Shown here in pieces: positions 1-5,435 of a stretch of 6,244 bases of DNA (positions are counted from its first letter, which is position 1; each line of letters opens with the position of its first letter). The notes beneath the pieces were generated by a model, which saw nothing but the letters and a program-made list of their open reading frames with translations, made no database searches and was not told the origin of the DNA. Where the stretch lies: assembly GCA_035317605.1 (NCBI GenBank), contig DATHGT010000382.1:1-6244 (forward strand), written 5' to 3'. Source of the DNA: DATHGT01 sp035317605 (GTDB lineage Bacteria > Methylomirabilota > Methylomirabilia > Rokubacteriales > CSP1-6). The position numbers were made by a program, and so were the translations under genes.

Positions 1-515
1 TGCTTGGCCCACTCGTCCATCGTGCGCACCATGCCGCCCGCGCCCTTGGCGGCGATGATCGCTTCCTCCAGCTCGAGCGCGTCCCACTTGGCCACGGCCT
101 GGCGCACGGCCTCGCGGTCTTCGGGGACGCCGAGCACGCTCAGCGCGGCGGCGCGATGGTTCGGGAAATTGCAGTGCAGATAGCTCCAGCGCCCGTTCTT
201 GGCCGGGTACACGCCCATCACGCTGTTGCGCTCGGTCGACACCGGCGCCCCGTCCATCTGCATGTAGTGTCCGCTGCGGAGCGAGGCGGTCGCCTGACGG
301 GTGTCGAGGGCGATCTCCTGACGGCGTCCCGTGCGCAGCTCCCACAGATCGGACACGGCGAGGCCGACCGCGGCGAGCGCGGCCGCGCTGGTCTCGCCGA
401 TGCGAAACGGCGTCGGCAGGATCGGATCGGCGCCGCCGGTGATGTCGACGCCGCGGGCCCGCGCGTCGTCCCAGCCGGCCACCGGCAAGATCGTACGGAG
501 CGCATCGTTGATCAT
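1..515 (-). CDS. CaiB/BaiF (family III) CoA-transferase, N-terminal part, truncated by window edge
   Basis: The frame opens with ATG at 515-513 and stays open to base 1, giving 171 residues with no stop, so the C-terminal part lies outside the window. An AGGGAGGG Shine-Dalgarno sequence (525-532) precedes the ATG at normal spacing. Landmarks seen are SGHYMQMDG (residues 81-89), ERNSVMGVYP (95-104), YLHCNFPNHRAAAL (112-125) and the helical stretch KWDALELEEAIIAAKGAGG (143-161). I recognise these from a subgroup of family III CoA-transferases of roughly 450-480 residues. In that subgroup this N-terminal segment precedes the canonical VLDLTRVLAGP-type CoA-binding core. Family members move CoA between an acyl-CoA and a free carboxylate through an aspartyl-CoA intermediate in the cytoplasm. 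The core and the catalytic Asp should be left of the window, so activity and substrate cannot be judged. The gene follows the hydrolase on the same strand after 107 bases and may be cotranscribed with it. The family call is fairly firm; the substrate is unknown. Confidence 0.78.
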   Translation of the reverse strand, partial: MINDALRTILPVAGWDDARARGVDITGGADPILPTPFRIGETSAAALAAVGLAVSDLWELRTGRRQEIALDTRQATASLRSGHYMQMDGAPVSTERNSVMGVYPAKNGRWSYLHCNFPNHRAAALSVLGVPEDREAVRQAVAKWDALELEEAIIAAKGAGGMVRTMDEWAK

Positions 516-590
516 GGTCGGCAACCCTCCCTGCCCGCAGACGTTAGATGGGGATCACGACGCCCGTCAAGCGCCCCCACGGCCGGTGCG

Positions 591-615
591 GCCGGGGCCG
601 CGGCGAAGCCCCGGC
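591..615 (-). terminator. GC-rich hairpin between hydrolase and CoA-transferase genes, possible weak terminator
   Basis: Bases 591-598 (GCCGGGGC) and 608-615 (GCCCCGGC) form a perfect 8-bp stem with a 9-base loop. It starts 8 bases past the hydrolase stop codon in the minus direction. No T-run follows on the minus strand, so a classical intrinsic terminator is not supported. It may be a 3'-end stabilising hairpin, a partial terminator, or chance in GC-rich sequence. The rest of the 107-base gap shows only the Shine-Dalgarno sequence of the CoA-transferase. Confidence 0.35.
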
Positions 616-622
616 GAGCGCT

Positions 623-1765
623 CTAGAACAGCGACAGGTCGATCGCGTCTCCCATCGTGCGGTAGCCGAGGTCGCTCTGGTGCAGGTGATCGCCGCAGTC
701 GTAGATCGGCAGCATCTGGGTCGGATGATCGGGATCGCGCACGGCCTGATCGAAATCGACGATGGCGTCGAACGCGTCGGTCTTGCGCACCCATTCGTTG
801 ACGGCTTGACGGACGGCCTCGCGCCGGGGATTCCAGGCGCCGGGCAGGAACGTCTCGTTCTCGAACGGAGTCAGCGTCGCCACGATGACCTTGACGCCGC
901 GGGCCTGGCCGCGCACGGCGAACTGCTTGAGCCCGGCGATCATCTGCGGGGCGGTGACTTCCTCCTCGGCCTTGCCCGGGCGATTCCGCAGATCGTTGGT
1001 GCCCAGCATGATGACGGTGTGGGTGACGCCGGGCTGGGCCAGCACGTCCCGGTCGAAGCGGCGCAGGCCGCTGTCGCCCCGGATGTCGTGCAGGATGCGA
1101 TTGCCGCCGAGCCCCTGGTTCATCACGGCCATCGTCCGCCCGCCTCGCCGCGCGATCAACCGGCGCGCCAGCTGTGAGGGCCAGCTGTGATGGCCGTCGT
1201 GAGTCGAGATGTTGGCGTCGGTGAGCGAGTCGCCGACGGCGACGACCGCGCCCGTCTCTCGCGGCGCGACCACGTCGACGCCGCAGAGGAAATACCAGTC
1301 GTCGGTGAGGCGCCCGACCGGCATGGTCTCCTCGGCGGCGAAATCTCCCGGCGGCGACACGTAGTTGGTCTGCCGCGCGTAGCGTCCGGTGAGCCCGAAG
1401 CTCAGGGGCAAATCTTGTGGGAGGTGCATGCTGACGGCGAGGTCCGACAGCGGCGCGAACTCCAGCTCGACCGGATCGCTGACCACGAGGGCCCCGGCGG
1501 CGATCGTCGCGCTGGTCTCGCCGCCGAAGGTGAGCTGCCGGTGGGAGCCCGGCACCACCGCCGGTCCGGCGCTGCGCAGTCCGACGAAGGCGGTGCCGAT
1601 GGCCAGCGGGCGAACGCCATAGGCGTTCGAGATGCGCACGCGCAGGCGGCTCCCGCCGAGACTCACCCGCGGAGTCATCCGCAGCGTGTGGTTGGCGAAC
1701 GCTGCGCCTTCGGCGGGCGCCGGCGCGGCCGTCCAGGTTCCGACCCAGTGCGTGGTATCGCTCAT
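623..1765 (-). CDS. SGNH/GDSL-family hydrolase with N-terminal beta-rich domain
   Basis: The protein has 380 residues. It starts with HWVGTWTAAP (6-15), typical of XynE-like SGNH hydrolases, followed by a probable beta-sandwich region to about residue 165. The SGNH fold then follows. Block I is VAVGDSLTD (175-183) with nucleophile Ser180, block II is NQGLGGNRIL (216-225), and block III is LGTND (254-258) with Asn257. Block V is GDHLH (358-362), with Asp359 and His362 completing the catalytic triad, so every key residue is present. Relatives hydrolyse ester bonds, often acetyl or other acyl esters on carbohydrates. No signal peptide is visible, so the enzyme is probably cytoplasmic, although XynE-like relatives are often exported. 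I chose ATG 1765 because GGGAGGAGG lies 10 bases before it; the longer GTG start at 1786 would translate that site. The gene has its own putative promoter and is followed by the CoA-transferase. The substrate cannot be assigned. Confidence 0.9.
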   Translation of the reverse strand: MSDTTHWVGTWTAAPAPAEGAAFANHTLRMTPRVSLGGSRLRVRISNAYGVRPLAIGTAFVGLRSAGPAVVPGSHRQLTFGGETSATIAAGALVVSDPVELEFAPLSDLAVSMHLPQDLPLSFGLTGRYARQTNYVSPPGDFAAEETMPVGRLTDDWYFLCGVDVVAPRETGAVVAVGDSLTDANISTHDGHHSWPSQLARRLIARRGGRTMAVMNQGLGGNRILHDIRGDSGLRRFDRDVLAQPGVTHTVIMLGTNDLRNRPGKAEEEVTAPQMIAGLKQFAVRGQARGVKVIVATLTPFENETFLPGAWNPRREAVRQAVNEWVRKTDAFDAIVDFDQAVRDPDHPTQMLPIYDCGDHLHQSDLGYRTMGDAIDLSLF

Positions 1766-1775
1766 GGCCTTGACG

Positions 1776-1784
1776 CCTCCTCCC
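1776..1784 (-). promoter_or_regulatory. Shine-Dalgarno sequence that fixes the hydrolase start
   Basis: On the minus strand these bases read GGGAGGAGG, a near-perfect anti-16S match, 10 bases before ATG 1765. An in-frame GTG at 1786-1784 would put this element inside the coding sequence, so the inner ATG is preferred. The conserved HWVGTW motif also begins only five residues after the chosen start. Confidence 0.8.
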
Positions 1785-1831
1785 ACACTCGCGCCGATCG
1801 CTCTGTCTTGACCGGCTCGGTGTTGCGCACC

Positions 1832-1845
1832 CGACTCTAGAGTCG
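1832..1845. repeat. Perfect 14-bp palindrome, candidate operator
   Basis: The sequence CGACTCTAGAGTCG is identical to its own reverse complement, with no spacer. It lies 67 bases upstream of the hydrolase ATG and covers the putative -10 hexamer, where a bound dimeric repressor would block RNA polymerase. It is also about 150 bases upstream of the divergent small secreted-protein gene. No regulator gene is visible in the window. A chance origin is possible. Confidence 0.4.
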
Positions 1846-1862
1846 CGGTGATACGGCGTCAA
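1834..1862 (-). promoter_or_regulatory. Putative sigma-70-type promoter of the SGNH hydrolase gene
   Basis: Read on the minus strand, TTGACG (1862-1857, five of six to the -35 consensus) and TAGAGT (1839-1834, four of six to the -10 consensus) are separated by exactly 17 bases. Transcription would begin near 1827, giving a leader of about 60 bases before ATG 1765. The -10 hexamer lies inside the palindrome at 1832-1845. The organism's sigma-factor preferences are unknown, so this is a consensus match only. Confidence 0.45.
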
Positions 1863-1883
1863 GCGACCGTGCGGGATGTTTTC

Positions 1884-1924
1884 CGCGCAAGGCCCGTAGA
1901 GCGTTCGCACGACGCGCGCAAGGC
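1884..1924. repeat. Two direct copies of a 10-bp sequence, 31 bp apart
   Basis: CGCGCAAGGC occurs at 1884-1893 and again at 1915-1924, a start-to-start distance of 31 bases or about three helical turns. Both copies lie in the divergent region between the hydrolase and the small secreted-protein gene, upstream of the latter. The spacing would place two bound proteins on the same DNA face. The repeat is short and GC-rich, so it is weak evidence alone. Confidence 0.25.
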
Positions 1925-1993
1925 ATGTCTCGGTCCCGATGGCATCTCGATTGCGGATCTCGGCGCTTGAAAATCTCACACAGGGGGTTCCAG

Positions 1994-2338
1994 ATGAGGT
2001 CTTGGCAAATCGCGTTGACTGTCCTGCTCGCTCTCCTGGTCACTGCCGCTCCCGTGCTCGCGCAGAGCACCGCGCCCGGTTCACCCAACCCGTACCCCGC
2101 ACCCAGCGTCGCCCCCAGCATGCCGGGTGACGCGGCCAAGCCGACCACCCCGGGCTCGTCGCCCGCCCCGATGCCGCGCACACCGGGAACGAGCGCTCCG
2201 GCGGCGAGTCCCTCCACGATCGGCTCGGTGCCCGCGATGAAGAGCGACTGCGCGGGTGGGGGCTGGTCGAAGTTCTCGGCTCAGGGCTTCACCAACGAGG
2301 CCGAATGCCTGACCTGGCTCGACAAGCAGGGCAAGTAG
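1994..2338 (+). CDS. Small secreted Pro/Ser/Ala-rich protein with C-terminal two-cysteine motif
   Basis: The protein has 114 residues. Residues 1-23 form a clear Sec signal peptide: a short N-region with Arg2, a hydrophobic core at 6-17, and the cleavage site VLA|QS after Ala23. Residues 25-80 are dominated by Pro, Ser, Ala, Thr and Gly and are probably disordered. The last 29 residues form a compact unit: Asp85-Cys86, Gly88-90, Trp91, Phe94, Phe99, Asn101, Cys105 and Trp108. It resembles a short C-x-GGW-x-x-F...F-x-N-x-x-x-C tail that I recall from other small exported bacterial proteins. The two cysteines could form a disulfide in the periplasm or outside the cell. I chose ATG 1994 because AGGGGG sits six bases before it and the signal peptide begins there; an upstream ATG at 1925 would add 23 charged residues before the signal. 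Function is unknown. The gene is monocistronic, ending at a strong hairpin. Confidence 0.8.
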   Translation: MRSWQIALTVLLALLVTAAPVLAQSTAPGSPNPYPAPSVAPSMPGDAAKPTTPGSSPAPMPRTPGTSAPAASPSTIGSVPAMKSDCAGGGWSKFSAQGFTNEAECLTWLDKQGK

Positions 2339-2362
2339 CGACGACGTAACGAGCAGCTGTCA

Positions 2363-2407
2363 CGCCGCTCGGCGTCCCCACGTCGTCGAGGAGGACGCCG
2401 AGCGGCG
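2363..2407. terminator. Bidirectional terminator-like hairpin between convergent genes
   Basis: Bases 2363-2377 (CGCCGCTCGGCGTCC) pair perfectly with 2393-2407 over 15 bp, with a 15-base loop. The hairpin begins 24 bases after the secreted-protein stop (2338) and ends 20 bases before the stop end of the ferritin-like gene (2428) on the other strand. This is the expected place for a shared terminator. No U-run follows in either direction, as is common in GC-rich genomes, so it may stop transcripts by structure alone or protect both 3' ends. Confidence 0.65.
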
Positions 2408-2427
2408 CGACGTTCAGCCAGGATCGT

Positions 2428-3030
2428 TCAGCTGGCCTTCTTCATGCGGCCGCGCGCCTGCTTGGCGCGCGCGGCGCCGATGGCGGTCTTGACTTCTTTC
2501 GCTTCTTCCGGCGGCGGCAGCACCGCCGGCATGCCGAGCGACTGGATCCACAGCTCCCGGCTCCAGCCAGTGGTGTGATACAGGTGCTCGTCTTCTTCGT
2601 CTTCGACTTCCTCGTGGGCGTCCTTCAGGGCCGCGGCCATCTCGCCCGAGGCCTTCTTGGCGAGCATGCCGATCAGCTCCCAGTTGAGGTGGTCCTTGGT
2701 TTCCGCGTGCACCACGCACTCGGTGGCGACCAGCTCGGCCGCCGCCGGATCGCCCGCTTCCAGGGCCATTTCCATGGCCTTCACGAGCGATTCACCGATG
2801 TGCTTGACGATGTTGCGGCCGGGCGTCTCCATGTCCGGATCGAGCCCGAGCGTGTCGAAGACGCCGCGCACCACCTGCACGTGGTTCTCGGTCTGCTCGA
2901 GATATTCCTGCCACTCTTCCTGCAGGTCTTCGTTGACCGCGCAGCGAAGGGCGGTGCGGTAGACGTCGAGCCCGCCCATCTCGGTTTGCAAGGCCTGGTA
3001 AAGCAGCTCCTGGATTTGTTCCTCGTTCAT
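2428..3030 (-). CDS. Ferritin-like, four-helix-type protein (putative)
   Basis: The 200-residue protein is almost wholly helical and acidic in its centre, with no signal peptide or membrane segment. Potential metal ligands recur along the helices: Glu17 in helix 1, Glu45/Glu48/His50 in helix 2, Glu104/His108/Glu110/His114 in helix 3, and Glu146-x-x-His149 within the acidic run EEVEDEEDEHLYH (140-152) in helix 4. This spacing suggests the ferritin/rubrerythrin superfamily, whose members bind di-iron for iron storage or peroxide handling. However, the classic Glu-x-x-His in helix 2 is not exact, so iron binding is an inference. The C-terminus (from about 172) is a Pro- then Lys/Arg/Ala-rich tail that could contact nucleic acid or simply be disordered. 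I chose ATG 3030 because AGGAG lies five bases before it; in-frame starts out to 3108 would read through that site and the 3062-3079 inverted repeat. The gene stands alone between a convergent and a divergent neighbour. Confidence 0.6.
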   Translation of the reverse strand: MNEEQIQELLYQALQTEMGGLDVYRTALRCAVNEDLQEEWQEYLEQTENHVQVVRGVFDTLGLDPDMETPGRNIVKHIGESLVKAMEMALEAGDPAAAELVATECVVHAETKDHLNWELIGMLAKKASGEMAAALKDAHEEVEDEEDEHLYHTTGWSRELWIQSLGMPAVLPPPEEAKEVKTAIGAARAKQARGRMKKAS

Positions 3031-3061
3031 GGCAGCTCCTTTTCTCGAAAAACGCTGAAGC

Positions 3062-3079
3062 GATTGCCCAGGGGCAATC
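3062..3079. repeat. Inverted repeat upstream of ferritin-like gene, candidate operator or leader hairpin
   Basis: GATTGCCC (3062-3069) and GGGCAATC (3072-3079) are exact reverse complements separated by AG. The element lies 32-49 bases upstream of ATG 3030. It could be an operator for a dimeric regulator, or, if transcribed, a short hairpin (about six stem pairs once a stable loop is allowed) in the mRNA leader. No known operator consensus is recognised. Confidence 0.45.
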
Positions 3080-3251
3080 TCCATCGCCTTCTTCATGGGT
3101 CGCGACACTGAAGGGGCAAGCGTCGTGCCGCCGAGGACCGGTCGGCATTCTTCGGGGCGAAATCAGACGCGTCTTCGGAAACATTTTCCCCAGTCGACCG
3201 TCGCGGCTAAGATGAGCGCGTCGGCACGGGCGCGCGGGCGCCGGACAATCG

Positions 3252-3258
3252 AGGAGGA
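3252..3258 (+). promoter_or_regulatory. Shine-Dalgarno sequence that fixes the solute-binding protein start
   Basis: AGGAGGA lies seven bases before GTG 3266 and ten before a second in-frame GTG at 3269. The longer in-frame ATG at 3095 would add 57 arginine-rich residues in front of the export signal, which is not credible. The lipoprotein signal fits a start at 3266 or 3269. Confidence 0.8.
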
Positions 3259-3265
3259 TATCGGT

Positions 3266-4528
3266 GTGGTGACATGGCGGGCGTTGGTGCGGCTGGCCGT
3301 CGTGGCAATCGCGACACTTGCCGTGAACGCGTGCGATCGCCGGCCGGAAGCCCCCAAGACCAGTGCCGGCGGTGAGCGGTCGATCACGGTCGTGATCGCC
3401 GAGTACAGCAAGGACCACACGAAGCCGTTCTGGCAGGCTCTATCGGAGCACTACACCAAGCAGAGCGGGGTGAAGGTGGATCTGAGAGTCGTCGACTGGA
3501 ACTCCATCGACCAGCAGGTCAGCGCCATGGTGCAGAACAACCGCCCGCCCGACGTGCTGAACCTGAACTCGTTCTCGAGCTACGCCAAGGACCACCTCCT
3601 CTACGCCGCCGACGAGGTGCTCTCGCCGAAAACCGCGGAGGATTTCCTGGAGGCGTTCGCGCGCGGTGGGCGGTACCAGGGCAAGCTCTACGGCTTCCCC
3701 ATCCTCTCCAGCGCGCGGGCGTTCTTCTACAACAAGGACCTGTTCGCCAGGGCCGGAATTCCCGGACCACCGAAGACGTGGAACGATTTCACGACGGCGG
3801 CCCGGAAGATCCAGGCCCTCGGAGCCGGCACCATCGGCTACGCCCTCCCCCTCGGACCGGAGGAAGCCCAGGCCGAGTGGGCGATCTGGATGTGGAACAA
3901 TGGGGGTGACTGGAAATCGGGCGACGCCTGGGCCATCAACGGCGAGCGGAACGTGCAGACGCTCCGGTTTCTCGCCGACCTGGCCAATCGCCACAAGGTC
4001 ACGCAGGTGAACCCCGGCAAGACCAACCGCACCGACGGCGCCTTCCAGCTCTTCAAGGACGGCAAGGTCGGCATGGTCATCGGCTTCAGTCCGCTGGCCG
4101 CCCAGCTCGACGCCGAGGGCAAGGTGAACTACGGCGTGGCCGAGATGCCGACCAACGTGGGCCAGGCCGTCACCCTCGGCGTCGAGGACTACCTCATGGC
4201 CTTCAAGAAGAAGGACAACCAGGGGGCCGTGAAGGGATTCCTGGACCTCTACTATCAGCCGGAGCAGATCACGCGCTGGATCTCGGCCGAGGGCTTCCTG
4301 CCGGTGACCAAGTCCGGGCTCCAGCAGATGGCGTCGAACCCGAAGCTCAAGCCGTATCTGGACGCGCTGCCCAACGCCAGGCTCGCCCCGACGACCGATC
4401 CCGCGTGGGATCGGGTCAAGCTCGACGTCCAGCAAACGATCGGGCTCGCCGTGCAGCCCGGCGGCAATCCCAAGCAGGTGCTCGACCAGCTGCAGAAGAA
4501 CGCCGTGGCCGCGGCGGGCAGCCGCTGA
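3266..4528 (+). CDS. ABC transporter extracellular solute-binding lipoprotein (family 1, sugar type)
   Basis: From GTG 3266 the protein has 420 residues, usual for family 1 binding proteins (SBP_bac_1). Residues 1-22 are a lipoprotein signal: Arg5/Arg9, a hydrophobic core at 10-20, and the lipobox VNAC ending at Cys23. Asn at -2 of the lipobox is unusual, and the +2 residue Asp24 is the inner-membrane retention signal known from E. coli. After a short linker the mature domain begins at ITVVIAEYSKDH (40-51). PPDVLNLNSFSSYAKDH (94-110), LYGFPILSSARAFFYNKDLF (141-160), PKTWNDFTTAARKI (169-182) and AFQLFKDGKVGMVIGFSP (259-276) are hallmarks of sugar-binding receptors. Many aromatic residues (Trp205, Trp208, Trp210, Trp216, Trp222) would suit sugar stacking. 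It delivers ligand to the two permeases encoded just downstream. Carbohydrate or glycerol-phosphate-type ligands are likeliest; the exact ligand cannot be read from sequence. Confidence 0.92.
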   Translation: MVTWRALVRLAVVAIATLAVNACDRRPEAPKTSAGGERSITVVIAEYSKDHTKPFWQALSEHYTKQSGVKVDLRVVDWNSIDQQVSAMVQNNRPPDVLNLNSFSSYAKDHLLYAADEVLSPKTAEDFLEAFARGGRYQGKLYGFPILSSARAFFYNKDLFARAGIPGPPKTWNDFTTAARKIQALGAGTIGYALPLGPEEAQAEWAIWMWNNGGDWKSGDAWAINGERNVQTLRFLADLANRHKVTQVNPGKTNRTDGAFQLFKDGKVGMVIGFSPLAAQLDAEGKVNYGVAEMPTNVGQAVTLGVEDYLMAFKKKDNQGAVKGFLDLYYQPEQITRWISAEGFLPVTKSGLQQMASNPKLKPYLDALPNARLAPTTDPAWDRVKLDVQQTIGLAVQPGGNPKQVLDQLQKNAVAAAGSR

Positions 4529-4536
4529 GCCGCTGA
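4521..4536 (+). repeat. Perfect 8-bp tandem duplication across the binding-protein stop codon
   Basis: GCCGCTGA occurs twice head-to-tail (4521-4528 and 4529-4536). The first copy carries the TGA stop of the binding protein and the second makes up half of the 16-base gap before the first permease. Loss or gain by slippage would change cistron spacing by eight bases. Confidence 0.6.
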
Positions 4537-4544
4537 CCGTCCCC

Positions 4545-5435
4545 GTGCGCCGCCGCGGATCGAGCCGGTGGCAAGCGCTCCTGTGGCTCGGTCCCAGCCT
4601 CGCGCTCATCGCCGCGGTCGTCGCGTATCCGGTCGGCGCGCTGGTGTCCGCCTCGCTCAGTCGCTACTCCATCACCGGCTTTCATCAGGGCTGGGCGGGG
4701 ATGGGGAACTATCGACGTCTCCTGGAGCAGGCGGCGCTTCCCACCGTGGTGGCCACCACCGCGGTGTGGGTGACCGCGGTGGTCGGCGTGACGATCGTCA
4801 TCTCGCTCGCCCTCGCCCAGCTCCTCAACGAGCGCTTCCCCGGCCGTCGGCTGGTGCGCTGGGCGCTCATCGTGCCGTGGGCGGCCTCCCTCATCATGAC
4901 CGCGAAGCTCTTCGTGTGGATCTACGACTACTACTTCGGGATCCTGAACCACGTGCTGGTCTCGCTGGGCCTCGTGGCGGCGCCCGTCGACTGGCTCGGC
5001 GACGACGCCACCGTGATGGGCGCGATGGTCGCGGTCGGGATCTTCGTGTCGCTCCCGTTCACCACGTACGTGCTGCTGGCCGGGCTCCAGGCCATTCCGG
5101 GCGAGGTCTACGAGGCGGCGCGGGTGGACGGCGCGTCGGGCTGGCGCCGGTACCGGTCGATCACCCTGCCCCTGCTGCGTCCGGCGCTGCTGGTGGCCAC
5201 CGTGCTGAACGTGATCTACGTCTTCAACTCGTTCCCCATCGTGTGGACGCTCAACGACCGCAACCCCGGCTTCGGCCACGACACGATGATCACCTACATG
5301 TACAAGATCGCCTTCAAGAGCGCGCTGCGCGACGTGGGACTGGCCGCCGCCCTCGGGGTCATCAACGTGCTGGTCATCCTGCTGGCCGTGCTGGTCTATC
5401 TGTCGACCGTTTCCTGGCGGGAGGCCGAGGCGTGA
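4545..5435 (+). CDS. ABC transporter permease, first subunit (MalF/UgpA-like)
   Basis: The 296-residue inner-membrane protein has about six hydrophobic segments, near residues 11-37, 68-93, 103-125, 155-180, 212-235 and 266-288. The cytoplasmic EAA loop is clear: EAARVDGASGWRRYRSITLP (190-209), matching EAA-x3-G-x9-I-x-LP. This loop docks the ATPase. The segment HQGWAGMGNYRRLLE (47-61) after the first helix is typical of sugar-type (CUT1) permeases. With the second permease it forms the translocation channel fed by the binding protein. The length matches the UgpA type; it lacks the long periplasmic insertion of E. coli MalF. The GTG start at 4545 has no visible Shine-Dalgarno sequence and sits 16 bases after the upstream stop, so translation probably depends on coupling. 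A CTG at 4533 is a less likely alternative. The last bases overlap the next gene. Confidence 0.92.
   Translation: MRRRGSSRWQALLWLGPSLALIAAVVAYPVGALVSASLSRYSITGFHQGWAGMGNYRRLLEQAALPTVVATTAVWVTAVVGVTIVISLALAQLLNERFPGRRLVRWALIVPWAASLIMTAKLFVWIYDYYFGILNHVLVSLGLVAAPVDWLGDDATVMGAMVAVGIFVSLPFTTYVLLAGLQAIPGEVYEAARVDGASGWRRYRSITLPLLRPALLVATVLNVIYVFNSFPIVWTLNDRNPGFGHDTMITYMYKIAFKSALRDVGLAAALGVINVLVILLAVLVYLSTVSWREAEA

Larger units (their letters stand above)
3031..3265. other. Divergent intergenic region between ferritin-like gene and ABC importer operon
   Basis: These 235 bases must hold promoters for both flanking genes. Symmetric elements seen are an 18-bp inverted repeat at 3062-3079, a perfect palindrome AGACGCGTCT at 3165-3174, GGAAA-CAT-TTTCC at 3177-3189, and a GC hairpin GGCGC/GCGCC at 3229-3242 just before the importer's ribosome-binding site. 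No convincing -35/-10 pair was found for either direction; a TAAGAT at 3208-3213 lacks a good partner. I see no separate gene here. Confidence 0.5.

Noticed and set aside
567..1979. A 470-residue minus-strand frame covering the hydrolase gene
   Set aside because: It is a different frame of the SGNH hydrolase gene, its translation is arginine-rich and without family motifs, and the hydrolase frame has all catalytic blocks.
1925..1993. Upstream extension of the small secreted protein from ATG 1925
   Set aside because: It would bury the signal peptide behind 23 charged residues; ATG 1994 has a ribosome-binding site and a normal signal-peptide N-region.
2436..3097. A 12-bp sequence (GCCTTCTTCATG) near both ends of the ferritin-like locus
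   Set aside because: Both copies read Met-Lys-Lys-Ala on the minus strand and no flanking similarity extends them; a coincidence is more likely than an attachment-site or insertion repeat.
3031..3108. In-frame extension of the ferritin-like protein to a start near 3108
   Set aside because: The internal ATG 3030 has a well-spaced AGGAG, which the longer frame would translate.
3184..3213. Possible promoter for the importer operon (TTTTCC ... TAAGAT)
   Set aside because: The -35 matches only about three of six bases and the -10 four of six; this is not distinguishable from chance.
3095..3265. Upstream extension of the solute-binding protein from ATG 3095
   Set aside because: The extra residues are Arg/Ser-rich and non-conserved in appearance, and an AGGAGGA site lies just before GTG 3266, where the lipoprotein signal begins.
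3440..4609. A 389-residue minus-strand frame opposite the solute-binding protein
   Set aside because: It lies antisense to a clearly conserved gene; its composition (Leu/Val/Gly/Arg/His-rich) is typical of antisense shadows of GC-rich codons.
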